Assembly: GCF_029223525.1 (NCBI RefSeq)
Contig: NZ_JARHTQ010000030.1
Location: forward strand, 23,110-87,109
Length of the DNA stretch: 64,000 nucleotides
Reading direction: 5' to 3'
Source of the DNA: Streptantibioticus ferralitis
Lineage (GTDB): Bacteria > Actinomycetota > Actinomycetes > Streptomycetales > Streptomycetaceae
Shown here: positions 34,118 to 43,315 of the stretch, piece after piece
How the letters are laid out: each line of letters opens with the position of its first letter
How positions within the stretch are numbered: the first letter of the stretch is position 1
The notes under the pieces: generated by a model
The model's input: the letters and a program-made list of their open reading frames with translations, nothing else
Databases searched by the model: none
What the model was told of the DNA's origin: nothing
Translations under genes and position numbers: made by a program

Positions 34118-35026
34118 TCACTGGCGCGCCAGTCGCTCCCCGGCCTGGCGCAGCGCTTCGACCGCCGCCCTGATGGACGGCCGACGATCCGCGTCGGCGC
34201 GCCACGCCGCGTAGATGTGGCGGCGCATGGTGTGTCGTACGGGCACGACGCTGACGCCTTCCGGGACCGCGCCGCGACCGAGGCGCGGGGTGATCGCCAC
34301 GCCCAGACCGGCGGCCACCAGGGCCAGTTGGGTGTGGTGCTCCTCCGCCGCGTGCGCGACGTGCGGCTCCAGCCCCTTCCCGCGGAGCGTGAACACCAGC
34401 CATTCATGGCAGAACTCGCCGGGTGGCCAGCCGATCCAGTCGTCGCCCGCGAATTCCTCCAGATCGCACCACTCCCGCCCGGCCAGCGGGTGATCACTGG
34501 GCACCGCGACATCGGCGACATCGTCCAGCAGCGCGGCCTTGGCCAGCCCGTCGGGCAGCGGAAGCGGCTTGTTGTACCAGTCGAGGACCACGGCGAGGTC
34601 GATGTCGCCGCGCATCAGCCGGGGCACCGACTCGTCGGGCTCCATCTCCTCCAGATAGGGCCGCAGTTGCGGATGCTCATGCCGCAGCGCGGCCAGGACC
34701 TGCGGAAACAGTCCGCGGGCCGCGGTGGGGAAGGCACCGACGGCCAGCGCGCCGACCGGCGACCCGCGATGCGCCTCAAGGTCGGAGTGGGCGAGCTCGA
34801 CCATGGCCAGGATGCGGTCCGCATGGCCGGACAGCAGCCGCCCGGCGTCGGTCAGCCGCACACCGCGGCCGTTCTTGGCGAGCAGTTGCTGTCCGGTCTC
34901 CCGCTCCAGCTTGCCCATCTGCTGGGAGATGGCGGACGTCGTGACACGCAGAACGTCCGCGGCGGCGCTGACCGAGCCATAGGCGTCGATGGCGTGCAGG
35001 ATGCGAAGGCGCTCCAGACTCAACAT
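34118..35026 (-). CDS. LysR-family transcriptional regulator
   Basis: 302 residues. N-terminal winged helix (LRILHAIDAYGSVSAAADVLRVTTSAISQQMGKLE, shown by the pattern S-x2-AA-x2-L-x-V-T-x-SAISQQ) and a C-terminal periplasmic-binding-like effector domain (~90-295). Divergent from an EamA exporter 62 bases away, the usual LysR-target layout, so it likely activates that gene. ATG 35026 has no Shine-Dalgarno sequence, so it may be leaderless. Confidence 0.92.
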   Translation of the reverse strand: MLSLERLRILHAIDAYGSVSAAADVLRVTTSAISQQMGKLERETGQQLLAKNGRGVRLTDAGRLLSGHADRILAMVELAHSDLEAHRGSPVGALAVGAFPTAARGLFPQVLAALRHEHPQLRPYLEEMEPDESVPRLMRGDIDLAVVLDWYNKPLPLPDGLAKAALLDDVADVAVPSDHPLAGREWCDLEEFAGDDWIGWPPGEFCHEWLVFTLRGKGLEPHVAHAAEEHHTQLALVAAGLGVAITPRLGRGAVPEGVSVVPVRHTMRRHIYAAWRADADRRPSIRAAVEALRQAGERLARQ

Positions 35027-35088
35027 GTAAGCAACACTACGCTGTGCAGCTCACAAAAACTCACTTGTCCTAAGAGATAGCTCCCGGC

Positions 35089-36063
35089 ATGCTGCTCACC
35101 ATGAGCGCCCCCGCAGGTTCCGCTGCCACCCCCATCCCCTCTTCCGCCGCCCCCTCCGGGACGAGCGCCGTCGGGGCCGCGCCGCGCCGACGGGCCCTTG
35201 ACTGGCGAGTGCGCTTCCTGGCGCTGGCGCTCATCTGGGGTTTCAGCTTCCTTTTCATCAAGGTGGGGACGGAGGCCTTTGCTCCGCTTCAGGTCACCCT
35301 GGGCCGTATGGTCTTCGGCACGGCGGTGCTGGTCGCGGTGCTGGCCGTGAAGCGTGAGCGGTTGCCACGCGCCAGGCGGGTGTGGGGGCACCTGGTGGTG
35401 GCCGCCTTCCTGCTCAACGCTCTGCCGTTCTCTCTGTTCGCGTATGCGGAGCTGACCATTCCGTCCACGCTGGCGGGGATCTGCAATGCCACGACTCCGC
35501 TGTTCAGCATGCTGCTCTCGGTGGTCGCGCTCTCCGAGGACCGGCCGACGCGGCGCCGCTTCGCCGGGGTGGGACTGGGCTTCCTGGGTGTGCTGACGGT
35601 GCTCGGCGCATGGCAGGGCTTCTCCGGGCAGGACCCGCTGGGCACCGCGCTCGCACTGGTCGCCTCGATCAGCTACGCGGTCGGCTGGATCTACGTGCGG
35701 CGCACCCTCAGCAACACCGGTGAGTCCAGCCTCTCGCTGTCCGCCGGACAGTTGGCCCTCGGCACGCTCCAACTGGCCGTGGTGACCCCGCTGTTCACCT
35801 CGCTGCCCGCGGCGTTCCCGATCGCCTCCGTACTGTCGGTGGTGGCGCTCGGCGCGCTGGGCACCGGTCTGGCGTTCCTCGTGCAGTACGGGCTGGTGAA
35901 GGAGGCCGGGCCGACCATCGCGACCATGGTCACCTACCTGGTCCCGGTCGTCGCCACCACGGCCGGGGTCTTCCTGCTGGGCGAACACCTGAGCTGGAAC
36001 GAGCCGGTCGGCGCGGTCATCATCATCCTGGGCGCGGCACTGACCCAGACCCGCTCACGCTGA
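35089..36063 (+). CDS. EamA/DMT-family exporter (LysR-linked)
   Basis: 324 residues with ten hydrophobic segments arranged as two EamA repeats (LALIWGFSFLFIKVG and GTALALVASISYAVGWIYVRR begin the repeats). Drug/metabolite transporter family, probably efflux of an amino acid or related metabolite. ATG 35089 or 35101 are both possible; the first ~35 residues are a Ser/Pro/Ala-rich cytosolic tail. Likely target of the divergent LysR regulator. Confidence 0.9.
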   Translation: MLLTMSAPAGSAATPIPSSAAPSGTSAVGAAPRRRALDWRVRFLALALIWGFSFLFIKVGTEAFAPLQVTLGRMVFGTAVLVAVLAVKRERLPRARRVWGHLVVAAFLLNALPFSLFAYAELTIPSTLAGICNATTPLFSMLLSVVALSEDRPTRRRFAGVGLGFLGVLTVLGAWQGFSGQDPLGTALALVASISYAVGWIYVRRTLSNTGESSLSLSAGQLALGTLQLAVVTPLFTSLPAAFPIASVLSVVALGALGTGLAFLVQYGLVKEAGPTIATMVTYLVPVVATTAGVFLLGEHLSWNEPVGAVIIILGAALTQTRSR

Positions 36064-36099
36064 CCCCTCGGTCGCGGTAACGGGTGGGCGCATCGCGGC

Positions 36100-37440
36100 T
36101 CACCCGTAGTGCCCCGGCCGCCCGGGCCGCACCGCGGCGGCGACCGCGTCGGCCAGCGACTCGACGTCCTCCGGCGCCAACGGCGACACCGTCACCCGAA
36201 CCCCCGGCCCGGAAGCCAGCCGGTACCGGGCTCCCGGAGCCGCCACCCACCCGCTCTGCAGCAGCCGCATCATCACCCCGGTCTCATCCGGCACCGGGAT
36301 CCACACGTTCATTCCGCTGCGGCCATGGCCGGCCACCCCACGCTCGCTCAGCGCGGCGACCAGCGCGTCGCGGCGCTGCCCGTACGACGCCGCGACCCGC
36401 GCCGCGTCGACCGCACCGGTCCGCCAGAGGTGCAGCAGGGCGCTCTGCAGCAGCTGACTGACCCATCCCGCCGCCAGCCGGTATCTGCCCTGGACCCGGT
36501 CGACAGTGAGCGGGTCGCCGGTGAGCACCGCGATCCGCAGATCGGGGCCGTAGGCCTTGGCCGCGGAGCGGATGACGACCCAGTGACGGGTGACGCCGCC
36601 CAGCGGGTGCAGCGGCAGATCGACGATGGCATGGCCGTGGTCGTCCTCGATGAGCAGCACGTCGGGATGGTCGGCGAGGACGGTCCGCAGGGCGTGGGCC
36701 CGGGTCTCGGTGACGGCCGCGCCCGTCGGGTTCTGCGCCCGGTCGGTGACGATCAGGGCCCGCGCGCCCGAGCGCAGCGCCCGCTGCACGCTGTCCGGCA
36801 GCGGTCCTTCGTCGTCCACCGCGACCGGCACCGTCCGCAGTCCCAGCGCGGGGACCAGGTCGAGCAGGCTGCCCCAGCCCGGGTCCTCGATCGCCACCGC
36901 GTCACCGGGCCGCAGATGCGCGCCGAGCACCCGCTCGATGGCGTCGAGGGAGCCGGAGGTGACGGTGACCGGACCGTCCGGAACACCGTCGACGTCGAAC
37001 CCGGCACGGGCAAGCGCCGCCAACTCGGCGTTGACACCCGGCATCCCGTACAGCATGGGGCGCTCGGCGTTGACCGCCGCCGCAGCGGCGAGCGCCTCGC
37101 CGAGCGGGGGCAGCAGCGCCGGGTCGGGATTGCCGCTGGACAGATCGCGGGCATCGGGAGGCACCACCACACCGAGTTCCTCGCGCGGTGTGCTGGCCGG
37201 GCGGGCCCGGACCCGGCTGCCGCGGCGGCCCGCGGTCTCGATGACCCCCCGGTCGCGCAGCAGGCGGTACGCGGCGGCGACCGTGTTCGGGTTCACCCCG
37301 AGTTCCGCGGCGAGTTCGCGCAACGGCGGCAGTGGACGGCCGGGCGCCAGCGCACCATCGCCGACGGCGCGTTCCACATCGGCGGCGATCTCCGTGGCGC
37401 GCCGACCAGTGATCCGATACTCTCCTAGCACAAACAACAT
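36100..37440 (-). CDS. MocR/PdxR-type regulator (GntR winged helix fused to PLP aminotransferase fold)
   Basis: 446 residues if started at ATG 37440. GntR helix-turn-helix ~10-80 (LRELAAELGVNPNTVAAAYRLL) followed by a fold-type I aminotransferase domain with YGMPGVNAEL, DRAQNPTG, and the PLP Schiff-base Lys295 in RSAAKAYG. A TGCACTAGTGCA palindrome and a CATAAT -10-like box lie immediately upstream, positioned so that a leaderless message would begin near GTG 37431. Divergent from two FMN split-barrel genes, in keeping with MocR/PdxR control of vitamin B6 functions. Confidence 0.9.
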   Translation of the reverse strand: MLFVLGEYRITGRRATEIAADVERAVGDGALAPGRPLPPLRELAAELGVNPNTVAAAYRLLRDRGVIETAGRRGSRVRARPASTPREELGVVVPPDARDLSSGNPDPALLPPLGEALAAAAAVNAERPMLYGMPGVNAELAALARAGFDVDGVPDGPVTVTSGSLDAIERVLGAHLRPGDAVAIEDPGWGSLLDLVPALGLRTVPVAVDDEGPLPDSVQRALRSGARALIVTDRAQNPTGAAVTETRAHALRTVLADHPDVLLIEDDHGHAIVDLPLHPLGGVTRHWVVIRSAAKAYGPDLRIAVLTGDPLTVDRVQGRYRLAAGWVSQLLQSALLHLWRTGAVDAARVAASYGQRRDALVAALSERGVAGHGRSGMNVWIPVPDETGVMMRLLQSGWVAAPGARYRLASGPGVRVTVSPLAPEDVESLADAVAAAVRPGRPGHYG

Positions 37441-37443
37441 TAT

Positions 37444-37455
37444 GCACTAGTGCAA
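37444..37455. promoter_or_regulatory. Perfect palindrome TGCACTAGTGCA between mocR-type gene and PPOX gene
   Basis: 12-bp perfect palindrome within the 26 bases separating the divergent starts. It overlaps the putative CATAAT -10 of the regulator (minus strand, about 37443-37438) and abuts the AAAGGAG Shine-Dalgarno sequence of the plus-strand gene. Candidate autoregulatory operator. Confidence 0.65.
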
Positions 37456-37466
37456 AGGAGATGACC

Positions 37467-38126
37467 ATGGCCGCCGCCACCCCCTATCCGCAGACCGAGC
37501 GCACGGTGCCCACCCGCATCCCGAACCGCGGTTCCTGGGACCGGGAAACGGTGCACTCGATACTCGACGAGGGCTACGTCTGCCACCTCGGCTTCGTGCG
37601 TGACGGCGCGCCCGTGGTACTGCCCACCCTCTACGCGCGGGTCGGCGATCGCGTCTACGCGCACGGCTCCACCGGCTCTCCGGCGCTGCGCGGCGCCCGG
37701 CAGGACAGCGGCCTGCCGGTCTGCCTCACGGTCACCCATGTCGACGGTCTCGTCCTGGCGCGCTCCGCGTTCCACCACTCGATCAACTACCGCTCGGTGG
37801 TGGTGCACGGCACGGCCTACCAGGTCACGGACCCGGCCGAGCGCTCCGAGGCACTGGACGCCCTGGTCGAGCACATCGTGCCCGGCCGCGCCGACGACTC
37901 GCGTCGCGCCAACGCGAAGGAGCTGGCGGCCACCGCGGTCATCCGCCTCGACCTGGCCGAGGCATCGGCCAAGATCCGCACCGGGGGCCCCAGCGACGAC
38001 CCGGAAGACCTCGAACTCCCCTACTGGAGCGGGGTACTGCCGGTCATCCATGGATACGGCGCGCCCATTCCGGCCGACGACCTCAACCCGTCGATCGCCG
38101 TTCCCGCCTACCTCGGCACCCGCTAG
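37467..38126 (+). CDS. Pyridoxamine 5'-phosphate oxidase family (FMN split-barrel) protein
   Basis: 219 residues of the Pfam pyridoxamine-oxidase-like/nitroimidazole-resistance type: ILDEGYVCHLGFVRDGAPVVLPTLYARVGDRVYAHGS is the diagnostic segment, followed by RSAFHHSINYRSVVVHG. ATG 37467 is set by AAAGGAG at 37454-37460; the ATG at 37461 is too close. Eight bases before the PaiB-like gene, so the two form an operon opposite the MocR-type regulator. Confidence 0.88.
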   Translation: MAAATPYPQTERTVPTRIPNRGSWDRETVHSILDEGYVCHLGFVRDGAPVVLPTLYARVGDRVYAHGSTGSPALRGARQDSGLPVCLTVTHVDGLVLARSAFHHSINYRSVVVHGTAYQVTDPAERSEALDALVEHIVPGRADDSRRANAKELAATAVIRLDLAEASAKIRTGGPSDDPEDLELPYWSGVLPVIHGYGAPIPADDLNPSIAVPAYLGTR

Positions 38127-38134
38127 GAGCGTCG

Positions 38135-38797
38135 ATGCTCATCCACCCGTGGGACGCCGCCATCGACGGCACCGAGTGGCAGCGCTGGCTCAGCACCCAT
38201 GACTTCGGCCAGCTCGCCGCCAACGGCCTCGGCGGCGAACCACCGTTCGTCCAACCGCTGCACTTCGCCTACGACCCCGAACGCGCCGAGGCCGTGACGC
38301 ATCTGGCCCGGCCGAATCCGATCTGGGCGGCTCTGGAGGCCAACGAGCGGGTCACGCTCAGCGTGGTCGGCGACTACGTCTTCATCCCCGGCCCCTGGCA
38401 CGCGCCGGACGGGGCTCCGCCGGAGCACGGCACCCCGACCAGCTACTACGCGGCCGTACAACTGCACTGCGTCGCCCACATCGTGGACGACGGGCAGGAG
38501 AAGGCGGACCTGCTCCACCGGCAGCTGGCGCACTTCCAGCCCCGCGGCGACTACGCCGAGGTGGCACCCGGCCAGGCCCCGTTCGGCCGGATGCTTCCCG
38601 GCATCCGCGCACTGCGCCTCGAAGTCACCGAGGTCCGGGCCAAGTTCAAGTACGGCGGCAACAAGCCGCGGGCCATGCAGGAGCGGGTCACCGGCCTGCT
38701 GGCGGACCGGTCCACCGGCCACGACGCCGCGGCCCGTGACCACCAGTTGCGCCGCCTGGCCGCGACCCGGGACACCGAGCGGGACAGCCGCCCCTGA
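38135..38797 (+). CDS. PaiB-type FMN-binding protein
   Basis: 220 residues of the FMN-binding split-barrel PaiB family. Conserved elements: QLAANGLGGEPPFVQPLHF, HLARPNPIWAALEANERVTLSVVGDYVFIPG, TSYYAAVQLHC and AKFKYGGNKP near the end. PaiB proteins in Bacillus accompany a polyamine acetyltransferase and repress sporulation genes; here there is no PaiA, and the partner is a B6-oxidase-like protein. Confidence 0.9.
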   Translation: MLIHPWDAAIDGTEWQRWLSTHDFGQLAANGLGGEPPFVQPLHFAYDPERAEAVTHLARPNPIWAALEANERVTLSVVGDYVFIPGPWHAPDGAPPEHGTPTSYYAAVQLHCVAHIVDDGQEKADLLHRQLAHFQPRGDYAEVAPGQAPFGRMLPGIRALRLEVTEVRAKFKYGGNKPRAMQERVTGLLADRSTGHDAAARDHQLRRLAATRDTERDSRP

Positions 38798-38814
38798 AGG
38801 CCCGCCGCAAGGCC

Positions 38815-39831
38815 TCAGGACTTGACCGTCTCCTCCCGGGACGTGACCCGGTGGACCACCCGATCCGTCCGGGCCCCACGGGTTTCGGCGATCGCCAGGG
38901 CGGTCACCGCGCCGATCAGGACGACGGTGCCCAACACCGTCGAGACGGTGAGGCGTTCACCGAGCAGCACGACGGCGATCACTCCGGCGGCCACCGGCTC
39001 GATGAGGGTGACGACCGAGGCGGTGGCCGCCCGGACGACCGCCACGCCCGCGAAGTACAGCGCATAGGCGAGCGCTGTGGGCACCGATGCCAGATAGCCG
39101 AGCAGCCACAGTGCCCGGCCCATGTCCTGGACATGCGGCCACAGCCCCTGCGCGGCCGCGAGCGGCAGCAGGCAGACGGCGCCGACGGCGAACGACCACA
39201 GCGTGGTCTCCAGCGGATCGGCGCCGCCGCCGTTCCTGCCGAACCAGCGGGTGTGCAGCGTGATGCAGGCGTAACCCGCGGCCGACAGCAGCGCCCATCC
39301 GACGCCTGCCGGGCGCACCGATCCGGCTCCGCCGTCCGCGCCGCCGTGGAGCAGGACGGCCAGCCCGGCGAAGGCGCCGAGCACCGCCACCGTCCCGGCC
39401 CTGCCGAGTCGTTCGCCCATGATGATCCGGGCGCCGAGCGCGATCAGCACCGGGCTCGCGCCAAGCGTGACCACGGTGCCGACCGCGAGCCCGGTCGCCT
39501 GGACGGAGGCGAAGTACGCGCTCTGGAAGACGGTCAGCCCGACACCGGAGACCAGGACGCGCAGCACCGCGCGGCGGCGGGGTCGGATGCTGCCGAGACC
39601 CGACGGACGGGCTCGGCGCCCCAGTGCCCACACCGGCAGCAGCAGCGCGAAGCCGCCCACGTACCGCCAGAAGGACAGGGTGATCGGGCCGAAGTCACCG
39701 GCTCGGTAGAGCAGGGCGGCCGCCGCCCCCGCGGTACCCCAGGCGATCGCGGCGAAGGCCACGTAGAGCAGACCCCGCCCGACGGGCAGGGAACGGGAAC
39801 GGCCGAGAGCCCGGCCGGACATGCGTGACAC
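38815..39831 (-). CDS. EamA/DMT-family transporter
   Basis: 338 residues with ten hydrophobic helices in two EamA halves ([45 protein letters not shown]). GTG 39831 is chosen because GGAG lies 7 bases upstream; ATG 39822 is the alternative. Substrate unknown. Confidence 0.9.
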   Translation of the reverse strand: MSRMSGRALGRSRSLPVGRGLLYVAFAAIAWGTAGAAAALLYRAGDFGPITLSFWRYVGGFALLLPVWALGRRARPSGLGSIRPRRRAVLRVLVSGVGLTVFQSAYFASVQATGLAVGTVVTLGASPVLIALGARIIMGERLGRAGTVAVLGAFAGLAVLLHGGADGGAGSVRPAGVGWALLSAAGYACITLHTRWFGRNGGGADPLETTLWSFAVGAVCLLPLAAAQGLWPHVQDMGRALWLLGYLASVPTALAYALYFAGVAVVRAATASVVTLIEPVAAGVIAVVLLGERLTVSTVLGTVVLIGAVTALAIAETRGARTDRVVHRVTSREETVKS

Positions 39832-39992
39832 GAGTGTTCTCCAACGGAGGAAGTCAGGTGGTCGCTTGATCCCGGATGCGGGCAGCGACAACCTGCTCGT
39901 CAGGTCCTTGACCCCGAGCCGGCCTTCCGTGGCCTCGCCGCCCGCGCTAGGCGGCGGGAGGCGGGAGAACTGTCTGATGCATGATCGTCACC

Positions 39993-41009
39993 CTAGGCGT
40001 GCCTGGTGGTGCCGGACAACCCCTGGTCCTGGTCCTGTGCGGACTCCGCGTTCGCCAGGGATCCGGCGACGGGATCGGTCGCGGCCTTCGGCGTGGCGGT
40101 CTGCGCGATGAACGCGCCGACCAACACCGCGGCGCCGCCCACCAGTTGCCAGGTGCCCAGCTTCTCGCCGAGCAGGAACCATGCCAGTACGGTCGCGATC
40201 ACCGCCTCCAGACAGGCCACCACTCCCGCCACCTGCGGGGACAGCCGGCGGATCGACAGCACGCCGGTCAGATAGGCGACCACGGTGGCCACCAGCACGA
40301 TCCACGCCACCAGCAGGATCGCGGGCACCGACTTGTCGCCGAGCGCGGCCTGGTGGGACAGGACCTGCCAGTTCATGTTCCAGGGCCGGGCCACGACGGT
40401 GAGGATCGCGGCTCCGATCAACAGCCCGTGGGCGATGACCGCCAGCGGATCGACGGGGTTGTCGCCGTCGCTGCCGTGGTCGGAGAGGATGAAGTAGCCG
40501 ACCTGGCAGCACGCGGCGCCGAGCGCCAGCAGCAGTCCGACCGGGTCGAAGCTCACTCCGTGCCACACCTCGACGACCGCGCCGAGGCCCGCGACGGCGA
40601 GCACCACGCCGACAGCCGCCGACCTGCTCACCGACCGCCGCTGGACGAACCGGACCCATCCGAGGACCAGCGCGGGTGCCAGGTACTCCACCAGCAGCGC
40701 GACACCGACCGGGATACGGGAGAGCGCCGCGAAGTAGCAGGCCTGTACACCCGCGACGGCCAGCAACCCGAAACCGATCAGCACTCCGGGACGGCGGCGC
40801 AGCGCGTCCCGGTGCCGCAGCGCCACCGGAAGCATGACGAGCGCGGCACCCGCGACCCGAAGCCAAACGACGTGCAGCGGGGCCAACCCGGCCTCGATCA
40901 GCGGCTTGGCCGCGACCCCTGATCCGCCGAACGCGACGGCCGACGCCAGCGCGGGCAGCAGACCGGCTCTTCGCGCCGTCGCCCCGGCGGTCCCCGATAT
41001 CCCTTCCAT
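39993..41009 (-). CDS. EamA/DMT-family transporter (RhtA-like)
   Basis: 338 residues, ten transmembrane helices, two EamA repeats (LASAVAFGGSGVAAKPLIEAGLA; LLALGAACCQVGYFILSDHGSDG). Similar in pattern to threonine/homoserine exporters. The start is 12 bases after the Clp_N-like gene stop, so the two are probably co-transcribed. Gap 39832-39992 to the next gene shows no feature. Confidence 0.9.
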   Translation of the reverse strand: MEGISGTAGATARRAGLLPALASAVAFGGSGVAAKPLIEAGLAPLHVVWLRVAGAALVMLPVALRHRDALRRRPGVLIGFGLLAVAGVQACYFAALSRIPVGVALLVEYLAPALVLGWVRFVQRRSVSRSAAVGVVLAVAGLGAVVEVWHGVSFDPVGLLLALGAACCQVGYFILSDHGSDGDNPVDPLAVIAHGLLIGAAILTVVARPWNMNWQVLSHQAALGDKSVPAILLVAWIVLVATVVAYLTGVLSIRRLSPQVAGVVACLEAVIATVLAWFLLGEKLGTWQLVGGAAVLVGAFIAQTATPKAATDPVAGSLANAESAQDQDQGLSGTTRHA

Positions 41010-41021
41010 CGGGTCATCATG

Positions 41022-41621
41022 TCAGCTCGCAACGGGTCCTTCACCCAGGTGCCCCCTCGCGGTGCCGCGGCCCGGCAGCGTGGCGGCCAGCCGCCCGGGA
41101 TCGAACCCGGCGGCCCGCAGCACCTCCACGGCCCGGCACTCGGGGTCGGCGGCGAGGGCGGCCAGCAGGTCCACACCGTCGGCGGCGCCCCTGCCCCGTG
41201 CGGTGGCGCGGCGCGCCGCGTCGTCCAACACGGCGGCGGCGGAAGGGCTCCAGCCCGGGGCGGCGTCCTTGGCCACGACCGGCAGGGCACCGGAGTCCTC
41301 TACGGTACTGCGCCACTGCATGCCGTAGCCGATGGTGCGCTGCACCAGATACGCCAGTACCCGGGCGACCCGCCCGCCGCCGTCCGAGCTGCCTGCGGCG
41401 AGCGCCTCCCGGGCCCGCGGGTCGGACTCCAGCAGCGAGTGCAGCAGATGGGCGGTGTCGATCTGGCGGTCACCGTCCCGCGACGCACGCCGGCGCGCGC
41501 TGGAGACCACGGACAGCAGTTCCGTGCTCAACTGCGGTTCGCCGTTCGCGCTGGTGGGGTCCCCGGGACAGGTGTCGCTTTGCACGACTCCCACCCCATC
41601 AGGACATAGCGCCCGAAGCAT
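41022..41621 (-). CDS. Clp N-terminal-repeat protein (ClpC/ClpA-N-like, no ATPase)
   Basis: 199 residues if ATG 41621 is used. Two Clp_N-like repeats are visible: ELLSVVSSARRRASRDGDRQIDTAHLLHSLLE (~40-70) and VLDDAARRATARGRGAADGVDLLAALAADPECRAVEVLRAAG (~130-170). No Walker motifs, so it is a stand-alone substrate-adaptor-like domain. The start is uncertain: GTG codons at about residues 10-13 are alternatives and no strong Shine-Dalgarno sequence is visible. Confidence 0.78.
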   Translation of the reverse strand: MLRALCPDGVGVVQSDTCPGDPTSANGEPQLSTELLSVVSSARRRASRDGDRQIDTAHLLHSLLESDPRAREALAAGSSDGGGRVARVLAYLVQRTIGYGMQWRSTVEDSGALPVVAKDAAPGWSPSAAAVLDDAARRATARGRGAADGVDLLAALAADPECRAVEVLRAAGFDPGRLAATLPGRGTARGHLGEGPVAS

Positions 41622-41759
41622 CCACGCGGGGAGGCATTTCCCCATCCACCCGAAGAAGGGTACGAATGGCCGCCGCCTCATCCTCAGGGAGGAGGCGCGC
41701 CGGGGCCGCGCGAACCGTCCGCCCGGGAGCGGGCACCGCGGGCCGGGTTCCGGCAGCGG

Positions 41760-42461
41760 TCACGGCCACAGCATCCGCCGGATCCAGCGGTCACCCTCGC
41801 GCACGTAGCGCAGCCTGCGGTGGAAGCGGTCGGCCGTCGCATCGCCCTGGAAGAACTCGGCCTCGTCGGCGCGCAGCACATAGACCGTATGTCCCTCCGG
41901 CACGGCCCGCGGATCCGCGGCGACGATCTCGCGAGCCCGTGCGCGCCCCTGTTCGTACGCCGTGTACGCGTCGCTCACGCTGCCTTCGGCGCTGGGGAGT
42001 TCGGCGCTCATCAGGCCGGTGAATCCGGCGATCCGGGCCGGTTCGCTACGGCCGAGGAAGTCCCGGCGCGCCGCTGCCCGGTCCAGCGCCACAACCGTGC
42101 CGCCGACCCGGATCTGGCGGCCGTGCTGCGGCCAGTACCAGTTCAGCGCCGCGTACGGGTTGGCGGTCAGCTCATGTCCCTTCCGGCTGGCGGCGTCGCT
42201 GGCGAAGACGAAGTCGAAGGCGCCCGCGTCGAGTTCGAAACCGCGCAGCATCAGTACCCGTGACGAGGGCCGCCCCGCCGCGTCGGCCGTACTGAGCGTC
42301 ATCACATGCGGTTCCGGTACGCCGTCGTCGAGGGCGGCGGTGAGCCAGTCGGCGAACAGCGGTCCGGGCTCCGGCGCCGCCTCCCGGGGGTCGAACGCGG
42401 CTAGCGGCCCGGCCAACGCCGGTGTGCCGCGCAACCGTTCCCGCAGCGCTTCGGTGTCCAC
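41760..42461 (-). CDS. pdxH: Pyridoxamine 5'-phosphate oxidase
   Basis: 233 residues, a full-length PNPOx. FMN/PLP-binding elements: PSSRVLMLRGFE, FVFASDAASRKGHELTANPYAALNWYW, QIRVGG and the C-terminal DRFHRRLRYVREGDRWIRRML. Oxidises PNP/PMP to PLP with molecular oxygen. GTG 42461 has GGAGG 7 bases upstream. One of four split-barrel flavoproteins within 9 kb. Confidence 0.88.
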   Translation of the reverse strand: MDTEALRERLRGTPALAGPLAAFDPREAAPEPGPLFADWLTAALDDGVPEPHVMTLSTADAAGRPSSRVLMLRGFELDAGAFDFVFASDAASRKGHELTANPYAALNWYWPQHGRQIRVGGTVVALDRAAARRDFLGRSEPARIAGFTGLMSAELPSAEGSVSDAYTAYEQGRARAREIVAADPRAVPEGHTVYVLRADEAEFFQGDATADRFHRRLRYVREGDRWIRRMLWP

Positions 42462-42629
42462 CCTCGACCCTCCAGATGCCTGTACGACGCCACGATCCTG
42501 ACATACGACCGCGGCGGGCGGCGCCTCCCTGACGGACCATCAGTATTGAGTATTCGCACCCGAGCGGCTACGTTCCGCGACACCGCTGCCGCGATCCCGC
42601 GCGGCGCCCAAGGGACTCAGGGTGGTCAT

Positions 42630-43058
42630 ATGGCCGAGGTCACCGCGGAGGCGCGCATCGCGGCTCCGGCAGCACGGGTATGGCAGCAGCTGATCGACTT
42701 CGCCTCGTACGGGCAGTGGAACGCCACGCACACCAGCTTTCCCAAGGGCGGCCCGGATCCGCTGGCCGTCGACGCGGTGTACCTGGAGAACATGAAGCTG
42801 ATGGGGTTCCCGGCCGAAGTCACCTGGACCGTCGCCGGGTTGGAGACCGAGCGGCTGCTGGCCACCACCGGCACCGGCCCGATGGGCGTCAACCTCGCCA
42901 TGCGGTACGCGCTCACTCCTGACGGGGACGAGACGACGGTCCGGATCGAGGGCAGCTTCACCGGCGCCGCTGTGACGCTGATGGCGGGCAAGCTCAAGGA
43001 CTCGGCGACGGGGGCACTGAACGAGAGCCTGCGCAAGCTGGCGGGCTTGGTGGAGTAG
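42630..43058 (+). CDS. SRPBCC-family protein
   Basis: 142 residues with the START/Bet v1-like pattern: EARIAAPAARVWQQLIDFASYGQWNATHTSF at the N-terminus, a central strand rich region, and the long C-terminal helix (VTLMAGKLKDSATGALNESLRKLAGL). It presumably binds a hydrophobic ligand. ATG 42630 is taken with GGGTGG upstream; the frame is open back to 42546. Confidence 0.85.
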   Translation: MAEVTAEARIAAPAARVWQQLIDFASYGQWNATHTSFPKGGPDPLAVDAVYLENMKLMGFPAEVTWTVAGLETERLLATTGTGPMGVNLAMRYALTPDGDETTVRIEGSFTGAAVTLMAGKLKDSATGALNESLRKLAGLVE

Positions 43059-43244
43059 CCCACCAAGCCCGCGCTCTTCCGGGGGTGCCCCCGGGCCCCG
43101 CCACTGGGCCCTTCCGGCCACCTGGCCTCGCGCCCGGCTGGGGGCAGCCCAGGGGGTTGGGCGTCATCTGGCTGGGGCCGGGCAGTCGGTCGCCCGTGGG
43201 CTGCGGTAGGCGCCTGACCGCCGGGGTGCGCCATCGTGGTTGAT

Positions 43245-43282
43245 CGCCGTTGCGGCGGACATCTGTTGCCGCCGCAACGGCG
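43245..43282. terminator. Perfect 14-bp hairpin
   Basis: CGCCGTTGCGGCGG (43245-43258) / CCGCCGCAACGGCG (43269-43282) with a 10-base loop. Lies between convergent SRPBCC and PadR genes and could terminate either transcript. Confidence 0.7.
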
Positions 43283-43315
43283 AGAGAACCTACGGCGCGG
43301 ACCGGTGGTGCCGTA

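Noticed and set aside
38135..38797. Complete paiAB sporulation-repressor operon
   Set aside because: Only the PaiB-type FMN-binding protein is present; no PaiA acetyltransferase is adjacent.
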